Source of the DNA: Clonostachys chloroleuca | Lineage: Eukaryota; Ascomycota; Sordariomycetes; Hypocreales; Bionectriaceae | Assembly (NCBI GenBank): GCA_037952775.1 | Contig: JBANAY010000003.1 | Location: 25,048,001-25,112,000, forward strand | Length of the DNA stretch: 64,000 nt | Reading direction: 5' to 3' | In this document: piece by piece, positions 1-9,888 of the stretch | Position numbering within the stretch: the first letter of the stretch is position 1 | How the letters are laid out: the number at the start of each line of letters is the position of its first letter | The notes under the pieces: model-generated | Database searches by the model: none | What the model saw: only the letters and a program-made list of their open reading frames with translations | What the model was told of the DNA's origin: nothing | Translations under genes and position numbers: made by a program

Positions 1-1908
1 AAGCCGCTGCATGCGTCTGTATACACATCTAGAAAGTTCAACTAAGCATATGAATAGCTGCAGACTTATGAGCAGGCTTGCTACCACTAGCCTCCCAGTT
101 GTAGAGACCATTGTCAAATGAAAGGTGTTGCTAGATGGTGCGAGTATGTTTGGAAATTAATTCTCGACTAGGTATTGGAAATGTCAAACAGTCGTTGGAG
201 ATTAAGTTGGATGAAGTGTACTTATAGCAAGTCTAGATATCAAGGTCCAAGACGTGGGAACAAGCGATATTACTCCCTCCTTGGCACCAGGCGAGGCGGT
301 AAGCCTCCAAGCTACGGATCTGTGATGGAATTCCATAGCTCAGCACGGCAAGCGACATTAGGCAGGTAAATTTCATGACATGTCTTTTTTAATGTACTGT
401 GATTCGGTTCATCATCTCAGAATGTCAGTGTGGCTGAGGGCAACTGGCCGCCTTGCAGCCAACCAACCCATCTGTAGACCTATGGATCGCTAGCTGATGG
501 ACCTTTCATGCACGTTAGCCGTAGATATCACATCCTGGAGCAGTTCCAATGCGGATCACCAGCTTCTTACGAATTAGCCTGTGCGACATGCTGAGACTGC
601 CCATTGGATCATCCTGGCATGGGGGTCAAGGTTTCGGTCCATGTCGGCATTGCGCAGATTTCTGATACTGCTTGGCATGTTATTAGCACCGGGGAGGGCT
701 CTGGGAGGATATAGACTGGACTGGCCTCATTTATACCCTCGTACCATGCACTTCGCTCCAAGACGACCGAGAAGTCATGAGAAGTTGCTGTGCAGGAGAG
801 GACATACATATCATGGTGCGTGCTTGGCCGGCCATCAACCAGGACAGCAACATGACTTTCACCTACTACAAACCTTGATCATCTCACATATGTATGTGTA
901 CCTGTATCGATGTGTACATATCTCAGTTACGACAGACGATGAAGAACCAGCTCGCCCCGCCCAATGCAGGTACCAAATTTTCACCGCCATATTAGCTGAG
1001 GCACCTCATGCCCACAGCTCAGCCTTTCAAGCATGAAACCAGTTCTGAATCCGCCAACGGCTAGGCCCCTAACGTTAGCGTTGTGCCACACGGACAACCC
1101 GTCCCCGCGGGCTACGATTTGGAGCTGGATCTCTCATGCCGTTTGCTGGTAGGCAGGGCGCCAGCAGGAGCTTCCTTCATGCACAGACGACTGGCGTATG
1201 ATATTGAGCTAAAGGAGGGCTCGCCGTTGCCTGGGGGAATATGGAGAGGCTTTGGTGTCTATCCTTACACTAGTAACTTTCGGCATGCTAGGTGAAGGGC
1301 GAGTGGCGGGCAGAAACGGCCCGCTCTCCGCGTTTCCCAGGGGCACCCGGTTTGGGCTCAGATTGCAGGCAACGCCACAAGAGGTGACAAAATTGCCAGT
1401 TGGAAGAGCTGAGGGGGATTGGGTCCGCGGACGTCACGGCCGTAGAGGTGATGTTTTGTCAAGATCGTGTAGATCAAGCAGAGCATGGGTACACCCATGC
1501 CCGTTGAGATCGTGCTAGCCTGGTAGATACTACGGTGCTCAAGTGCGGAGAATACAGCCTACTCCACTACGCGTAATTAATGAACGGCTGGGTGCCAGGT
1601 TATCTCACAGCTGAGGGGGCGGGCGGGAGCATTACGCACTCACGGGAAGCAGCAGCTCGATGGGTTCGTTAATTTGTCAAGATTAGTGATCTCAGCCATA
1701 ACAAGTTTTCGTACACGAAGAGCACGCTTGTGAGCCTTGCAAGCAGGCTGACAGGAGAGACATATTCCCCAGGACGGAGAGGTGGAGTGAGGCATAACCT
1801 AATAAATCTTAGGTACGTAGACCAGACAGCTGGAACCGACGGAAATTTTTACCCTAGCCATTAACTGCCTTAGGTACCCACTATTAGCGCGACCTACGTC
1901 CCGTCAGG
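1..1908. other. gene-free stretch
   Basis: I see no supportable gene here. The short open frames on both strands show no recognisable domain, no convincing exon chain and no repeated protein pattern. The right edge is the insertion site of a pogo-like transposon (TA duplication at 1909-1910). Confidence 0.5.
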
Positions 1909-1910
1909 TA

Positions 1911-1953
1911 AGTCGAGTGGGGGGAAGTGGCCCGGGGGTAGAAGTGGCCCACC
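1911..1953 (+). repeat. left terminal inverted repeat of pogo-like element
   Basis: This 43-bp G-rich arm begins agtcgagtggggggaag and is the exact reverse complement of 3705-3747. It contains two imperfect copies of an 'aagtggccc' motif, which could be transposase-binding subsites (inference). Confidence 0.92.
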
Positions 1954-2040
1954 TAATTTTTGGCCTGCGCGTCTACCCTAAGTCACACACATCATAACAA
2001 AAACAATAACAAAAGCTTTAATTCGTGTTTTACGAGCAAA

Positions 2041-3609
2041 ATGGCTATATATTCGGAATCAGAAATTAATTCTGCGATTAATGATATACTTGCCGGCTTA
2101 TCTGTACGCGTTGCTGTAAAGAAATAGGCAATTCCTTGTACAACGCTTAGACGACGATTGGAAGAGGGCTTGACACGCGCACAAGCGCACGAACACCAAC
2201 AACGCCTCTCGAAGGCGGAGGAAGAGAGAGTCAGGAGATGGATCGTATCTTAAGAATCACTGGGATACGCACCTACGCATCGACAGCTTCGATATATCGC
2301 TTCCCAGATCCTTCAAGGTCGGAAGGATCTCGAGCCTCTCGGCAGGTCCTGGGTCAACTAGTTTCTTAGCCGTCAGGAGGGCCTAGGAGTTAAGATTGGA
2401 AAGCGAATAGCGTCAGCTAGGCTCAATGGAGCCAATCCTGAGAATATTAATAGGTTCTTTAATAACTATAACTCAGTCTCTTGGATCAAACCGGAGAATA
2501 CGTGGAACGCTGACGAGGCTGGTATTATAGAGGGATATGGTCTCAACAGCCTCGTCATCGGCTCTGACGAAGGAAGCCGTAAGTATACAGTTCTTAAAGG
2601 GAACCAAGAGAGGGCTTGGGTCACGCTCGTTGAGGCTATTTCCGCTGTTGGAGAGACCTTAACTCCTTGTGTTGTGTTTAAAGGTGAAGCGGTGCAGCAA
2701 CAGTGGTTCAAAGATAACTTCAATGAGAAGTGGCTATTTGCAACATCGCAAAATGGATGGATTAGCAACGCCCTCGCGCTTGAGTGGCTTCAACGAGTGT
2801 TTATTCCGGAAACTGCTCCTGCTGATCCCTCCGAGGCTCGGCTGCTGATAGTTGACGGCCACGGCTCACACACAACGCCGGAATTTATGTGGGAATGCTT
2901 CCAAAACAATATCTTCCTTCTCTTCTTACCTGCATACACCTCGCACGTCTTGCAGCCGCTCGACTTGGGTGTGTTTTCTGCACTGAAAGCGGCCTATCGA
3001 AGACATCTAGAGCGGCTCGATGAAATGCTCGATTCGACTACGATTGGAAAGGCCAACTTCCTCGAATGTTATACCAAAGCTCGTAAGGAGGCTCTAACAG
3101 CGAAGAATATCAAGTCAGGATTTCGGGCTACAGGAATTTATCCTCTAAACCGCCGGAAGGTGCTCCTAAGCAGCTAAGTTATAGCCACAGCCAAGGCGCC
3201 CTCAACACCACAAAAGCCGGCCCAGAAGGATAAATACGACCTTCAAACACCTCGAAATAGCCTTCAAGTTGTTGACACTATAAGGTATCTATGCCCTGCT
3301 AGCCCCTGTACGAGAAGGCTGCTCACACGATATAGCCATAAGGCGGCGCGAACGATCGATTCATTAAGTGTTCAACTGGTCTTGAAAGATCGGGAATTAG
3401 AGGCCCAAAAGGCCCTGAATGAACGCCTAAGTCATAAGAAGCGTAGAGCCGTTGAACCAGATAAGAATGAGATTTTCTGCTCACTTGCGCAGATAAAAGA
3501 CGTACAAGGTAGGCTTGACGAATTGAGGAGGAAGAGGCAGCGCGTACGGAAGCTACGAACCTCTAATGATGATAATACCAATACCACCATAATCGTCGCG
3601 ACGAGCTGA
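2041..3609 (+). pseudogene. pogo/Fot1-type DDE transposase, nonsense-mutated
   Basis: Read in one frame from the ATG at 2041, this encodes a transposase of the CENP-B/pogo family: an N-terminal helix-turn-helix DNA-binding region, then a DDE catalytic core. The acidic motifs are visible as NADEAG (about 2500), LLIVDGHGSH (about 2850) and PLDLGVF (about 2960), with the family-typical block LPAYTSHVLQPLD before the third Asp. The C-terminus is basic and coiled. Four in-frame stops interrupt it (TAG 2125, TAA 2251, TAG 2359, TAA 3175) and there is no frameshift. At three of the four a CAA or CAG codon would fit the context, so C-to-T change in CpA, as produced by repeat-induced point mutation (RIP), is the likely cause. 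As it stands, no full-length enzyme can be made. Confidence 0.9.
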
Positions 3610-3704
3610 TCACAATGGTATAATTTTCATAGCTATTGGAGTTGAATTTATATAGTAATTATTAAGTTGCATCATCAAGACTGTTAAAAATGTGTGGCAT
3701 TTGG

Positions 3705-3747
3705 GGTGGGCCACTTCTACCCCCGGGCCACTTCCCCCCACTCGACT
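3705..3747 (-). repeat. right terminal inverted repeat of pogo-like element
   Basis: This 43-bp arm is identical to the left arm when reverse complemented and is followed by the TA duplication at 3748-3749. A further ggTA...TAcc match outside the element is only 2 bp and probably coincidental. Confidence 0.92.
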
Positions 3748-3749
3748 TA

Positions 3750-4261
3750 CCAAGTGGGTGGAATCAAACATAGCACACGAAAGCTCTTCGCGCACGGCGG
3801 AACCTCGTTTCTAGTTATAAAAAATTAGCCGACGATATTCATCCTGACGTGGTATTTAATGCTAGGTCAGTTATTCTAGTATTGTGTTGATTTTCAAAGC
3901 TGAACTGCCTAGATGCGCCATGTTTTAGATTAATCGCCTCGGCACCCACCTAATGTCGGGTAATAGGCACTGGCATCCGTGACCGCGAAGGGGCGGTGGC
4001 GGGATTTCCCGGCAGCACAGTGCTGGGGACGATGTTCGGATCAACCCAACATCAAATTGCGGTATTTCAGCAGCCTATTATCTGGTCAAACAAGCTGCCA
4101 GTGATTTAGTAGTCGTTTTGATAAAAACCACTGGCAGACTATTGGCTGCAGCTATCGCAACTGCCGTCTCTCCGGTGTGCCTCCCTTTCCAGTTGGAAAT
4201 ACAGCTGCCTTCCAATTTGATCTTAGATTACCGTAGCCAACCTAAGTACCTGTAGCTGCGT
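3750..4261. other. gene-free stretch with a small hairpin
   Basis: No coding signal is seen. A perfect 9-bp inverted repeat (ctgccagtg at 4095-4103, cactggcag at 4129-4137) could form a hairpin; no function is evident. Confidence 0.4.
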
Positions 4262-4680
4262 CGTCTGTCTTTCTTCACGACAAGCGATAGCTGCGAAGAC
4301 GACTTGTGCGTCTCTCGTGACGACGAGTATTCGCTGCTACCTAGTCTAAGCTAGCTGTCTGCTTCTGTGACAGGAAGTAGCTGTGGAGCTAACCTAGCTA
4401 TCTTCCATCAAGACGAGCGATTGCTACGAAGCCGACCAGGATGTCTGCCGCTGCGACGAGCAAATCGCTACAGGCATGGCCTAGCTGTCTCGCATTCAGA
4501 TGCATGATTGCTGCGAAGCTAACCTGACTGCCTGCCGTCGCGACGGGCGATCGCTAGGGACATCATCTGGCTGCCTCAAGACGAGCGATTGGTGCGTGAT
4601 GTAGGTGGCTGACCCCGCTGTCTGCCACTGCGACAAGCGATTGCTATGAACCTGACCTGCCTGTCTACTGCTGTTACAAA
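4262..4680 (+). repeat. degenerate 43-bp minisatellite
   Basis: About nine to ten diverged tandem units with a period close to 43 bp. The clearest units start at 4355, 4398, 4442, 4485, 4528 and 4571. A typical unit begins ctgtctgccgctgcgacgag, continues with a cgattgctacgaag-like core and ends near 'aacctag'. Units share phase but differ at many positions, so the array is old. There is no open frame through it. It lies between the dead transposon and an unassigned GC-richer block. Confidence 0.75.
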
Positions 4681-7005
4681 TAATTTCTTAGGTATTCATC
4701 TAGCTAAAGCCGTAGCCGTAGCCGTATTCTACCAGCTGAAGCCGTAGGTACAATAGCTTTGGGAGTGTGCGAGGATTTGACAGCGTGTTGGATTTCTGGC
4801 CGCCTGTCGAGCTTCCATTTGAACAGTATACGAACCTGGCAGCCAAACTACCTAGGCAGCTATGAGCTCTTTAACAGCCTGACCACGCGATCCAGAATGT
4901 TCAAAACATTTGCCGTCGATAGTGAAAATTTGGGTTTACAAGAACCAGCAGCCACAAGTAAGGCAACGTGAAGATTTGTTGCGCAGCTATTGGGACTTAA
5001 ATCTCGGCTACAACACCATTGTTGGCTCGCCCATTCGGCCAAGATTCCTCTCAAATTCTTTCTTTAAAGGAAACAAAAAGGGGGAGAGCGGGCGACCATG
5101 CCAGCCATCATCAACTTCTTGAGGGTAAGGGTGCCAGCTGCCTCTCTGCCTCACCTCGCAGTACCACACCCAATGTGCTATTAATCAGGGCTTGCTTGGC
5201 CACTTGTTCTAGCCTCAGACGAAGCTCGAGCGCTTGTAAAGCTGCAGACCCCGTTTTCCTCCCCTTATATAGTAGACAGATGGAGGCAAGACTGTAGTCA
5301 TCGAGGTGTGCGAACAACGGTGCCCCGGGAGCATGGGCGGACTCGTAGCAGAATGATTTATGGATGTCGCCCACGGATCGTCGGGTAAATCGGGCCTGTG
5401 TCGAGGAGCCCCACGTCGCGGCGTTGCTTCTGTCGGTATGCGTAGATGTTCGGTCCTCAACTGTTTTGATGAAGCCGCTCTTCTAGCTGGCGGACTTCTG
5501 GGCAGGATACGTCGCTGGCTGGGCTCGCACTCGACAAGAATATGCCAGCTTGAGCCTTGTTGCGACACGGTCACTCTTAACGTGGCATATCTCTCTATTC
5601 TGTGCGATGCTTTGATATTCGCGAGGCTTGTCGGTGGTATGTTTCTCGATCAGCCAGTGCCCAACCTTTGCAAAATCTTCGAGGGACTCGCAAAGACGCC
5701 TGGGACAGCTGCATTTGCGCAAGTGACTTGAACAAGTATTCTAGGAGGGTCTCAGCTGCTGCAGTGTCCCGAAGGAAGCTGGCAACTTTGAGTCGTTGGA
5801 AAATGCCTGGGCATCAGTGTTGGAAGTGGCCTTCTGCTTCAACGGACGCCCGGCGACACAGGGATGCTTTTCCATTGCTCTGGCCGCTAGTCTTGCGAAC
5901 ACGACCCCTACCCGCGGTATAGGAAGCCCTGCTGAACGTAGGAGGAGATCTCTGGCTTCGATTCGGTCTGTGTTTCGGGCGTGGCTGGTACGCTTGATCA
6001 GACGTCTTTGTGCCGAGCGAAGCAGTCGGGGTAGCGGTCGGGGTAGCAGTTGAGAGCGGCGCCAATCGGGTTTCCTTCTATTTCTCGGTCATAATTGAGG
6101 GCTGCTTCGTATTCAGCGGCGGGCTTCGTAGTTCGACAACGGGTTGGTTGTTGGATGGTAGGCTGGATATGAGCATCAACCACGGCGCGGGAGGTGTACT
6201 GGACAGTTCCGGCAGGTTAGATTCGCCACTGACTGCCGCCGGGGTTGCGGCTTGGAGCTTTTGGAGGGACATATTGCTTCTCACTGGGGAAGTATTTGAT
6301 GACCTGTTGCAGGCGTTGATACCATTCTGGCGCGTTGTCTTGTGCTGCGCACGAGAGAGGCTTGCCCCCCGCACGAGACAACAAGCCACCTCAGGCAGAA
6401 AGGGTCGCATTGGTAGCTCCCCACGCCTTGTAGCCATTGAGGCCAGTCATCGAGCGGTGGACACGGTCTGGTACGACGTCTTGCTTCCTTCCTCACGTAC
6501 GTCGTGTCCGTGGAGGGTGTTCCATGGAGGAGACGGAGGCGTTTGGCAACAGAAGTGGTAGCACAGCGACACAATAAGGCTGAGTTTGTCACGTCATGCA
6601 GTCCTTAATCCGTGCACTTTGATTTGTCAGGTAACCTGTACGCCACGCTGATAGACCATTGATAAAAGAAAAAATCACCGCATTGCCCGTCTTTCGTCTG
6701 GCGTTCTTTCGCGATGATAGCCTACACATCGTAGCTTCGTGTGCAGGCCAAGTTGTAGTACATCATGGCATTTAATGATAGTTGGAAAAAAGACTAGCAA
6801 AGGGAAGAAGCAGATTTAATTGCAATAAACCCAGAAACACAGGGTCACATAGCCAACGTGTAGATTTGTGCCTATGTGATGTTTCTTGTGGTGTTTCTCT
6901 TCAAAGTCCAATCAACATCCCACTGCGCAAAGAGATTTTGACACCTCTTAGACAAGCAAGCTACATACAAATACACCCAAGTGCCTGCAGGCCTTCTATT
7001 GAACA
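4681..7005. other. unassigned region, no supported gene
   Basis: The region starts with a short (ccgtag)n tract near 4708. Between about 5000 and 6600 it is GC-richer than its flanks and has many overlapping short frames on both strands; the most protein-like are on the minus strand at 5998-6437 and 5483-5722. None carries a motif I recognise and I could not join them into a splice-consistent gene. It may be a decayed mobile-element or gene remnant. Confidence 0.35.
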
Positions 7006-7325
7006 TCACGATTGATTGTCTGCACTAGTTGAATCCTTTTTGCCCTTCTGCGCCGCAAGCAGAGTTGCATAAGGCGTCAAGCCCGGCACTCCTCTCGGCC
7101 ACTGTTGCTGCCACCTTTCCACCTCATCAAGCATCAAGCTAACAGGATGACAGCTTCAGCATGGTCTGTTCGACTCTCTGTAGCTTCACCAATAACACCA
7201 TGAAACGCTACAGCGCCACCCAGCATCCCCTCCTGGCGTATCTGCCGCAGTGATTCTGGATCGATCACGTCCCGTGGCAGACGCAAATGGTAGATGACGT
7301 CGCCGTGGGAGTGGATGACTTCCAT
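7006..7325 (-). pseudogene. possible coding remnant, unknown family
   Basis: Two adjacent minus-strand frames read like ordinary protein. The first is an ATG-initiated 63-codon frame (7325-7134) containing SHGDVIYHLRLP and GGAVAFHGVIGEATES. The second begins right where the first stops and contains LDEVERWQQQWPRGVPG and LTPYATLLAAQKGKK, ending at a TGA at 7006-7008. They differ by one reading-frame step, so a single indel could link them. No family was recognised. It could be a decayed gene or a chance open stretch. Confidence 0.3.
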
Positions 7326-8725
7326 ACGACAACGGGGTGTTTCTTTTCAAGAAGGAGTGGTGCTTCAAGCGGACTGCGATGGATGCGGATAGAAAGGGGG
7401 TTTGGACAGGAGAATTGGAAAGAGACAGAGATATAGTGAAGCCGTGAGAGAGGAAGCCGTACACACACACAACGCCCACAACCACAACACAAGGGTACGT
7501 GGCACACAGCGGTTATCGCGTTAGTTGATAGCTTCATCACCCGCATTGTGATTCATCGTACGAAGGCCTCCCTCGTCTGGAGCGATTGAACGGATTGAGA
7601 AGAGAGGGATTTCTTACGAAGGAAGCATTCGAAACACTCGTCCTTGAGGCCACAGCCGGCTTCAATTGAACAGAGGCTTCGCGATTAATCAGTCAAATCA
7701 CTCGTCGGTCACAAGTTAAGGTCTTAATTGAATGAAGGAAAAAGCATGCATTTCCAATCTGGGCTGCGAACAACAGCTCGTTTTAACTAGGCCGCTGAGC
7801 GGCATGACTTGCGAATCCCGGACCTTTTATCCCTGCTTCAATAGAAAGGAAGAAACTACAAAGGTACAAAGTTTCCTTCCGCCCAAGTCAAGAGTGCCTT
7901 CTTTAGTATTAGAGGAAAGAACTACATGTTCCATAGAGAAAAATCATATCTGCGTTATCCATGGGGAATTATCCCCAATAACATCCACAATAACATCACC
8001 ACCACCAACAAAAACAACAAGAAAGAGTCCAATGTAAGTATTGACCCTAGACTACCCTTATATTTATATGATCTCTACCTCGCAAAAGAAGACATCTAGC
8101 ATCATTCTCTACCATTACTAGGCCCGAGCTACGATCAGGAACCATTGTGTCCCCCGCCGCCGCCGCCGCCTACAACACGGCCGGTTTTACCTATTCCGAG
8201 GCCGAATTCGTTTTTCTTCATACCTAGGCACATTGGTTTTAAGGTACTGGGCACCCCTACGGCCTCAGTGGCCCAACACATCCAGGCCGACCAGGCCCTC
8301 GACCGGGCAACAGTCGCCCACAATTAGGCGAAGCGCTTTTTTAAACACGCCGAAAGGGCTCTTCTAGCCTCATTATAACTGCGAGTAAACTAATTTCTTA
8401 TTATTCTTACTCCCAATCTGAACATCCACCCACTTGTCTGCCACGGTTTCGTTGGGGCACCGGACAAGGCAGAGGCACTGGAGGCTGTCTTCAATTATAT
8501 GATCCCTCACACGCAAAAGAGGATATTTACTTCAGCCACTTGGCAGAGTCTGCTGCAACACCATCAGCAATATTCACTTTGTACCAACTTTCCTTTATCC
8601 AGCTCTTGTTCCGGCCTCGTCGTATATATAAGGTATCCATTCTGTTCTTTGCCGGAGGGGAAGAATCTGACGACTAACCATCGGGGTCACTGATATAATA
8701 TCAAATAAGACCCCATTGTTTCACA
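7326..8725. other. gene-free stretch
   Basis: No recognised gene. There is a proline-coding GCC/CCG run at about 8153-8170. A canonical-looking intron (8034-8121, GTAAGT...CTAG) would, if removed, create an ATG across the junction and a 35-codon frame ending at 8227; see findings. Nothing else is supportable. Confidence 0.4.
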
Positions 8726-8815
8726 GCGGAGTTAGTGTAGTGGTTATCACGCATCGTTCACAGTTTCAACCCGAAAATGCCGATGAGGTCGCGAGTTCGA
8801 TCCTCGCACTCCGTA
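8726..8815 (+). tRNA. tRNA-Val (anticodon CAC), with intron
   Basis: A cloverleaf can be drawn: acceptor gcggagt/actccgt, D-arm region tagtgtagtggttatcac typical of fungal tRNA-Val, anticodon stem catcg/cgatg with loop TT-CAC-A, and T-arm gcgag-ttcgatc-ctcgc. An intron of about 17 nt follows the base 3' to the anticodon, the canonical position. A TTTTT run follows directly, as expected of a Pol III terminator. The first acceptor pair reads as G:U, which is unusual. Confidence 0.87.
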
Positions 8816-8960
8816 CTCTTTTTGCATCTCTAAGTTACTCTCTCTACTTTCCAAAATGCCTTGTTTGCGCGCGTAATCTCTTTCTCCAGTTCTAAGAACC
8901 CTCCTGAGATTTGTTACTGTTGTGAGCAGGAGGTGCCTCAACACCGAAATACCAGCGCGG

Positions 8961-9527
8961 TCACGCGACAATAATGCCACTTTTAGCCGCAGAGTAGACG
9001 GGCACCTCGGGAATGGCAGCCAGTGCGGCGATGAAGGATGTGAAGACCAAACTCGGGTCATAATCCCCGATGTCTTGCTACAGAGCCTGCCTGGTCACGC
9101 GGAAGTAGTGCTGGGCCAGATACGCAGTGTTGACGGAGCCTTCGAGATTGATGTCCATCAAGGAGAAATCCGGTTCCGGAGGGGGCGCTGGAGTGGGAAT
9201 CACAGAATATTCTTGGGTCCGTAACCCTGGCATTTGTGAGTACAAAATCAAGCCGACCGTGATTATGCACAGTCTGATTGAAAGCAGTGGTCACCGAAGC
9301 CCAATCTTGGATATCAGCTCTGTAGAAACTCGCTTTTATTTTGGCAACCGCTTCTTGGCCTGCGATTTCATTGCTATCAACATTTGACACGACCCAATTG
9401 ACATCTAAGAGCACAGCGGCCACATCATGCCCTGTGCTGGAGGCTTGATTATAAAGCGGCGAGTAAGCCCAATGCCAACACCAATGAGGAATTCACCTCC
9501 ACCGGTCACCAAAGCTACCCGGGGCAT
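8961..9527 (-). pseudogene. short-chain dehydrogenase/reductase (SDR), decayed
   Basis: The remnant starts at an ATG (9527) with MPRVALVTGGG, the SDR cofactor-binding TGxxxGxG region (TGGGEFLIGVGIG). It continues with a Rossmann strand (AAVLLDVN), the DIQDWASV segment, RLDFVLTNA (an altered NNAG block) and DINLEGSV, and reaches the catalytic YSAAKSG (YxxxK) just before a TGA at 8961-8963. There are at least two frameshifts (near 9431 and near 9225) and an in-frame TAG after RVTRQAL where Trp would fit. The C-terminal third after YxxxK is missing. Its start lies 361 bp from the divergent Zn2Cys6 regulator, suggesting the two were once co-regulated. Confidence 0.8.
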
Positions 9528-9888
9528 CTCTATTTCTACGCCTCGCTTTTTTCTAGGGATAAATTGGTACCGAGGAACGGGGGATGGTATAACGCGCGCT
9601 CCGTCCAAAACATGAAGGTGATGTGGTCTAGGGTAATTATGATGTGACGGCGGGAAGGGCATCCTCTGGCTTGTCTCCACTCGCACTCGGCGTCATCGAG
9701 AAGAAACATGATTCCGTAATATGGTGGAGTCATTTCGGGGAAGAGTCTGCTTCATTGGCCGAGCCAAGGGTCACTCCATGGACTCCGCGGACTTTCTCAA
9801 GCTGCCCCCCCAAGAGGCTCAACGTTGGTAGCAGCAGCTCTGGCATTGCTTGGTCCGCACCTCTCCATTCATTCCTGTCTTGCCATTC
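9528..9888. promoter_or_regulatory. divergent promoter region, SDR remnant / Zn2Cys6 gene
   Basis: This 361-bp interval separates the start of the minus-strand SDR remnant from the start of the plus-strand regulator. I did not find a clear paired CGG operator in it. The regulatory role is inferred from geometry only. Confidence 0.35.

Larger units (their letters stand above)
1911..3747 (+). mobile_element. Fot1/pogo-like Tc1-mariner DNA transposon, inactive
   Basis: A complete class II element of 1,837 bp. It is bounded by 43-bp terminal inverted repeats that match perfectly (1911-1953 and 3705-3747) and flanked by a TA dinucleotide on each side (1909-1910 and 3748-3749), the target duplication expected of the Tc1/mariner superfamily. 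Inside lies one transposase reading frame (2041-3609) broken only by in-frame stops. Perfect terminal repeats suggest recent arrival, or mobilisation in trans by an intact relative. The family call rests on the transposase motifs, the TA duplication and the size, which suits Fot/pogo elements of filamentous fungi. Confidence 0.9.

Noticed and set aside
581..1036. 151-codon frame near the left edge
   Set aside because: Composition is not protein-like, no domain, no ATG-context or intron support.
4262..4680. CRISPR-like array
   Set aside because: The units are contiguous and diverged with no conserved repeat plus unique spacers, and the organism is a fungus. It is a minisatellite.
5360..5731. 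123-codon plus-strand frame and overlapping minus frames
   Set aside because: Both strands are open over the same GC-rich stretch, so the openness is a base-composition effect. No domain on either strand.
8145..8327. Proline-rich 60-codon frame
   Set aside because: It results from a short GCC/CCG repeat; the surrounding frame has no recognisable content.
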